Positions 63,131 through 64,000 of a DNA stretch of 64,000 bases are shown piece after piece. Each line of letters starts with the position of its first letter. The first letter of the stretch is position 1. The notes beneath the pieces were generated by a model. That model was not told the DNA's origin, did not search any database, and saw only the letters and a program-made list of their open reading frames with translations. The translations under genes and the position numbers were made by a program. The stretch is from Paenibacillus chitinolyticus NBRC 15660 (GTDB taxonomy: Bacteria; Bacillota; Bacilli; Paenibacillales; NBRC-103111). The stretch lies in assembly GCF_000739915.1 (NCBI RefSeq), contig NZ_BBJT01000003.1:310001-374000 (forward strand), in the 5' to 3' direction.

Positions 63131-64000
63131 CTATTTGCGCGGCTTCGCCCGGCTGGTCGGAATCGCTTCAAGCGGATCGTCCGGCCAGTAATGCTTCGGG
63201 TAGCGGCCTTTGAGATCTTTTTTTACTTCAAAATAAGCCTCTTTCCAAAAGCTCTCCAGATCGCGCGTAACCTGCACCGGCCGCTGTGCCGGAGATAACA
63301 GGTGAAGGGTCAAGGGCACGCGTCCGCCGCCGATGGCCGGCGTAGCTTGAAGCCCGAACATTTCCTGAAGCCGGACATACAGAGCCGGCGCTTCCGGCGT
63401 ACTGTAATCGACCGGGATGCGGGAGCCGCTCGGCACGGTCAGATGGGTCGGCGCCTGCTCATCCAGCAGCCTCCGCTGCTCCCAGGTGAGCATCGCTTCC
63501 AGCACGGCCGCCAGATTCAGACGCTGAAGATCTCCCCGGCTTTTCATCCCGTACACGTGCGGACCCAGCCACTCCTCCAGAGCGGCAAGCAAAGCTTCGT
63601 CCGAGACATCCGGCCACCGCGCATCATGATGCGCCATAAAGCTCAACCGCTCGCGGAGCTGCCTCGCCTGTTTGCTCCAGCCCAGCATTTCCAGCCCTTG
63701 GCTTCTGATCCCCTGAAGAAGGGCATCCTTTATAAGTTCGGGGTCCGGAGCGGCAATAGTGCTCTCCCGGAGGGTGAGCATGCCGAGCGACGTTCTTTTC
63801 CGGGCCCGTACAGCCTGAGCATCACGGTCCCATCTCACCGTTATTTCCTCGACGATTTCATGGGCAAAATGCTCTTCAAGCTCGTCCCGCCCCACGGGAG
63901 CTCCCAAATAAATGGTACTTTCCGCGCCCTGATCGTCCAGGTCGGCGCAAACGAGCCAAGGCGCAGACGAGAGCAGCTGCATGTCGGGCAGCACGGCCCC
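63131..64000 (-). CDS. hrpB: ATP-dependent helicase HrpB, C-terminal part (5' end beyond window)
   Basis: The visible 289 residues match the C-terminal region of HrpB-type DEAH-box helicases: RLSFMAHHDARWPDVSD, WLGPHVYGMKSRGDL, and the terminal GGGRVPLTLHLLSPAQRPVQ and LKGRYPKHYWPDDP. The frame stays open to base 64000, so the helicase motor lies to the right. HrpB family proteins are putative RNA helicases of unclear role. Confidence 0.93.
   Translation of the reverse strand, partial: GAVLPDMQLLSSAPWLVCADLDDQGAESTIYLGAPVGRDELEEHFAHEIVEEITVRWDRDAQAVRARKRTSLGMLTLRESTIAAPDPELIKDALLQGIRSQGLEMLGWSKQARQLRERLSFMAHHDARWPDVSDEALLAALEEWLGPHVYGMKSRGDLQRLNLAAVLEAMLTWEQRRLLDEQAPTHLTVPSGSRIPVDYSTPEAPALYVRLQEMFGLQATPAIGGGRVPLTLHLLSPAQRPVQVTRDLESFWKEAYFEVKKDLKGRYPKHYWPDDPLEAIPTSRAKPRK

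Noticed and set aside
1-64000. CRISPR array, tRNA or rRNA genes
   Set aside because: No regularly spaced repeats or RNA gene signatures were found by eye on either strand.

Overview
The window looks like a chromosome segment of an endospore-forming, Paenibacillus-like member of the Bacillales. The evidence is a gerA-type germinant receptor operon, Lpl/Ytc-type sugar ABC importers with YesM/YesN-type regulators, an S-layer-homology (SLH) surface protein, a HelD-type RNA polymerase ATPase, Fur boxes of the Bacillus type and AGGAGG ribosome binding sites. No rRNA, tRNA or CRISPR array was seen.

Region 1 (1-22.9 kb, all minus strand, AT-rich) is a biosynthetic island. In transcription order it holds a LoaP-like NusG paralogue, a strong sigma-A promoter, a leader of nearly 1 kb with several hairpins and an intrinsic terminator, an ABC-2 exporter (ATPase plus two permeases), a catalytically dead acyltransferase homologue, a ketosynthase homologue lacking both catalytic histidines, an active free-standing malonyl acyltransferase, two single-module trans-AT polyketide synthases (each KS-DH-KR-ACP), a type II thioesterase, a two-helix membrane protein, and an NRPS (partial C, A with a Thr-like pocket, PCP, start of E) that leaves the window at base 1. 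The expected product is a polyketide-peptide hybrid, exported by the ABC system and controlled by processive antitermination.

Region 2 (23.1-24.25 kb) is a scar between the island and the GC-rich chromosome. It holds an interrupted IS4-type transposase, a truncated XRE repressor fragment and the frameshifted end of an AraC/YesN regulator.

Region 3 (24.3-53.3 kb, GC-rich) is dominated by carbohydrate uptake and surface functions. It has two Lpl-type importers (SBP plus two permeases each), a membrane-bound AraC regulator, an SBP-YesM-YesN coupled operon headed by an SGNH esterase, and a 1629-residue GHL10-SLH protein. Between these lie a gerAB-gerAA-gerAC operon, a Fur-boxed IsdG-like monooxygenase, a DUF1697 protein, an APH-like kinase and a DUF6886-like protein.

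Region 4 (53.5-64 kb) is ordinary chromosome: a GNAT enzyme, a Fur-controlled flavodoxin with an unknown partner, a methyltransferase, a serine beta-lactamase-like protein, HelD, a DUF3817 protein, ModB and ModA, a truncated GNAT, and the C-terminal part of HrpB running off the right edge.
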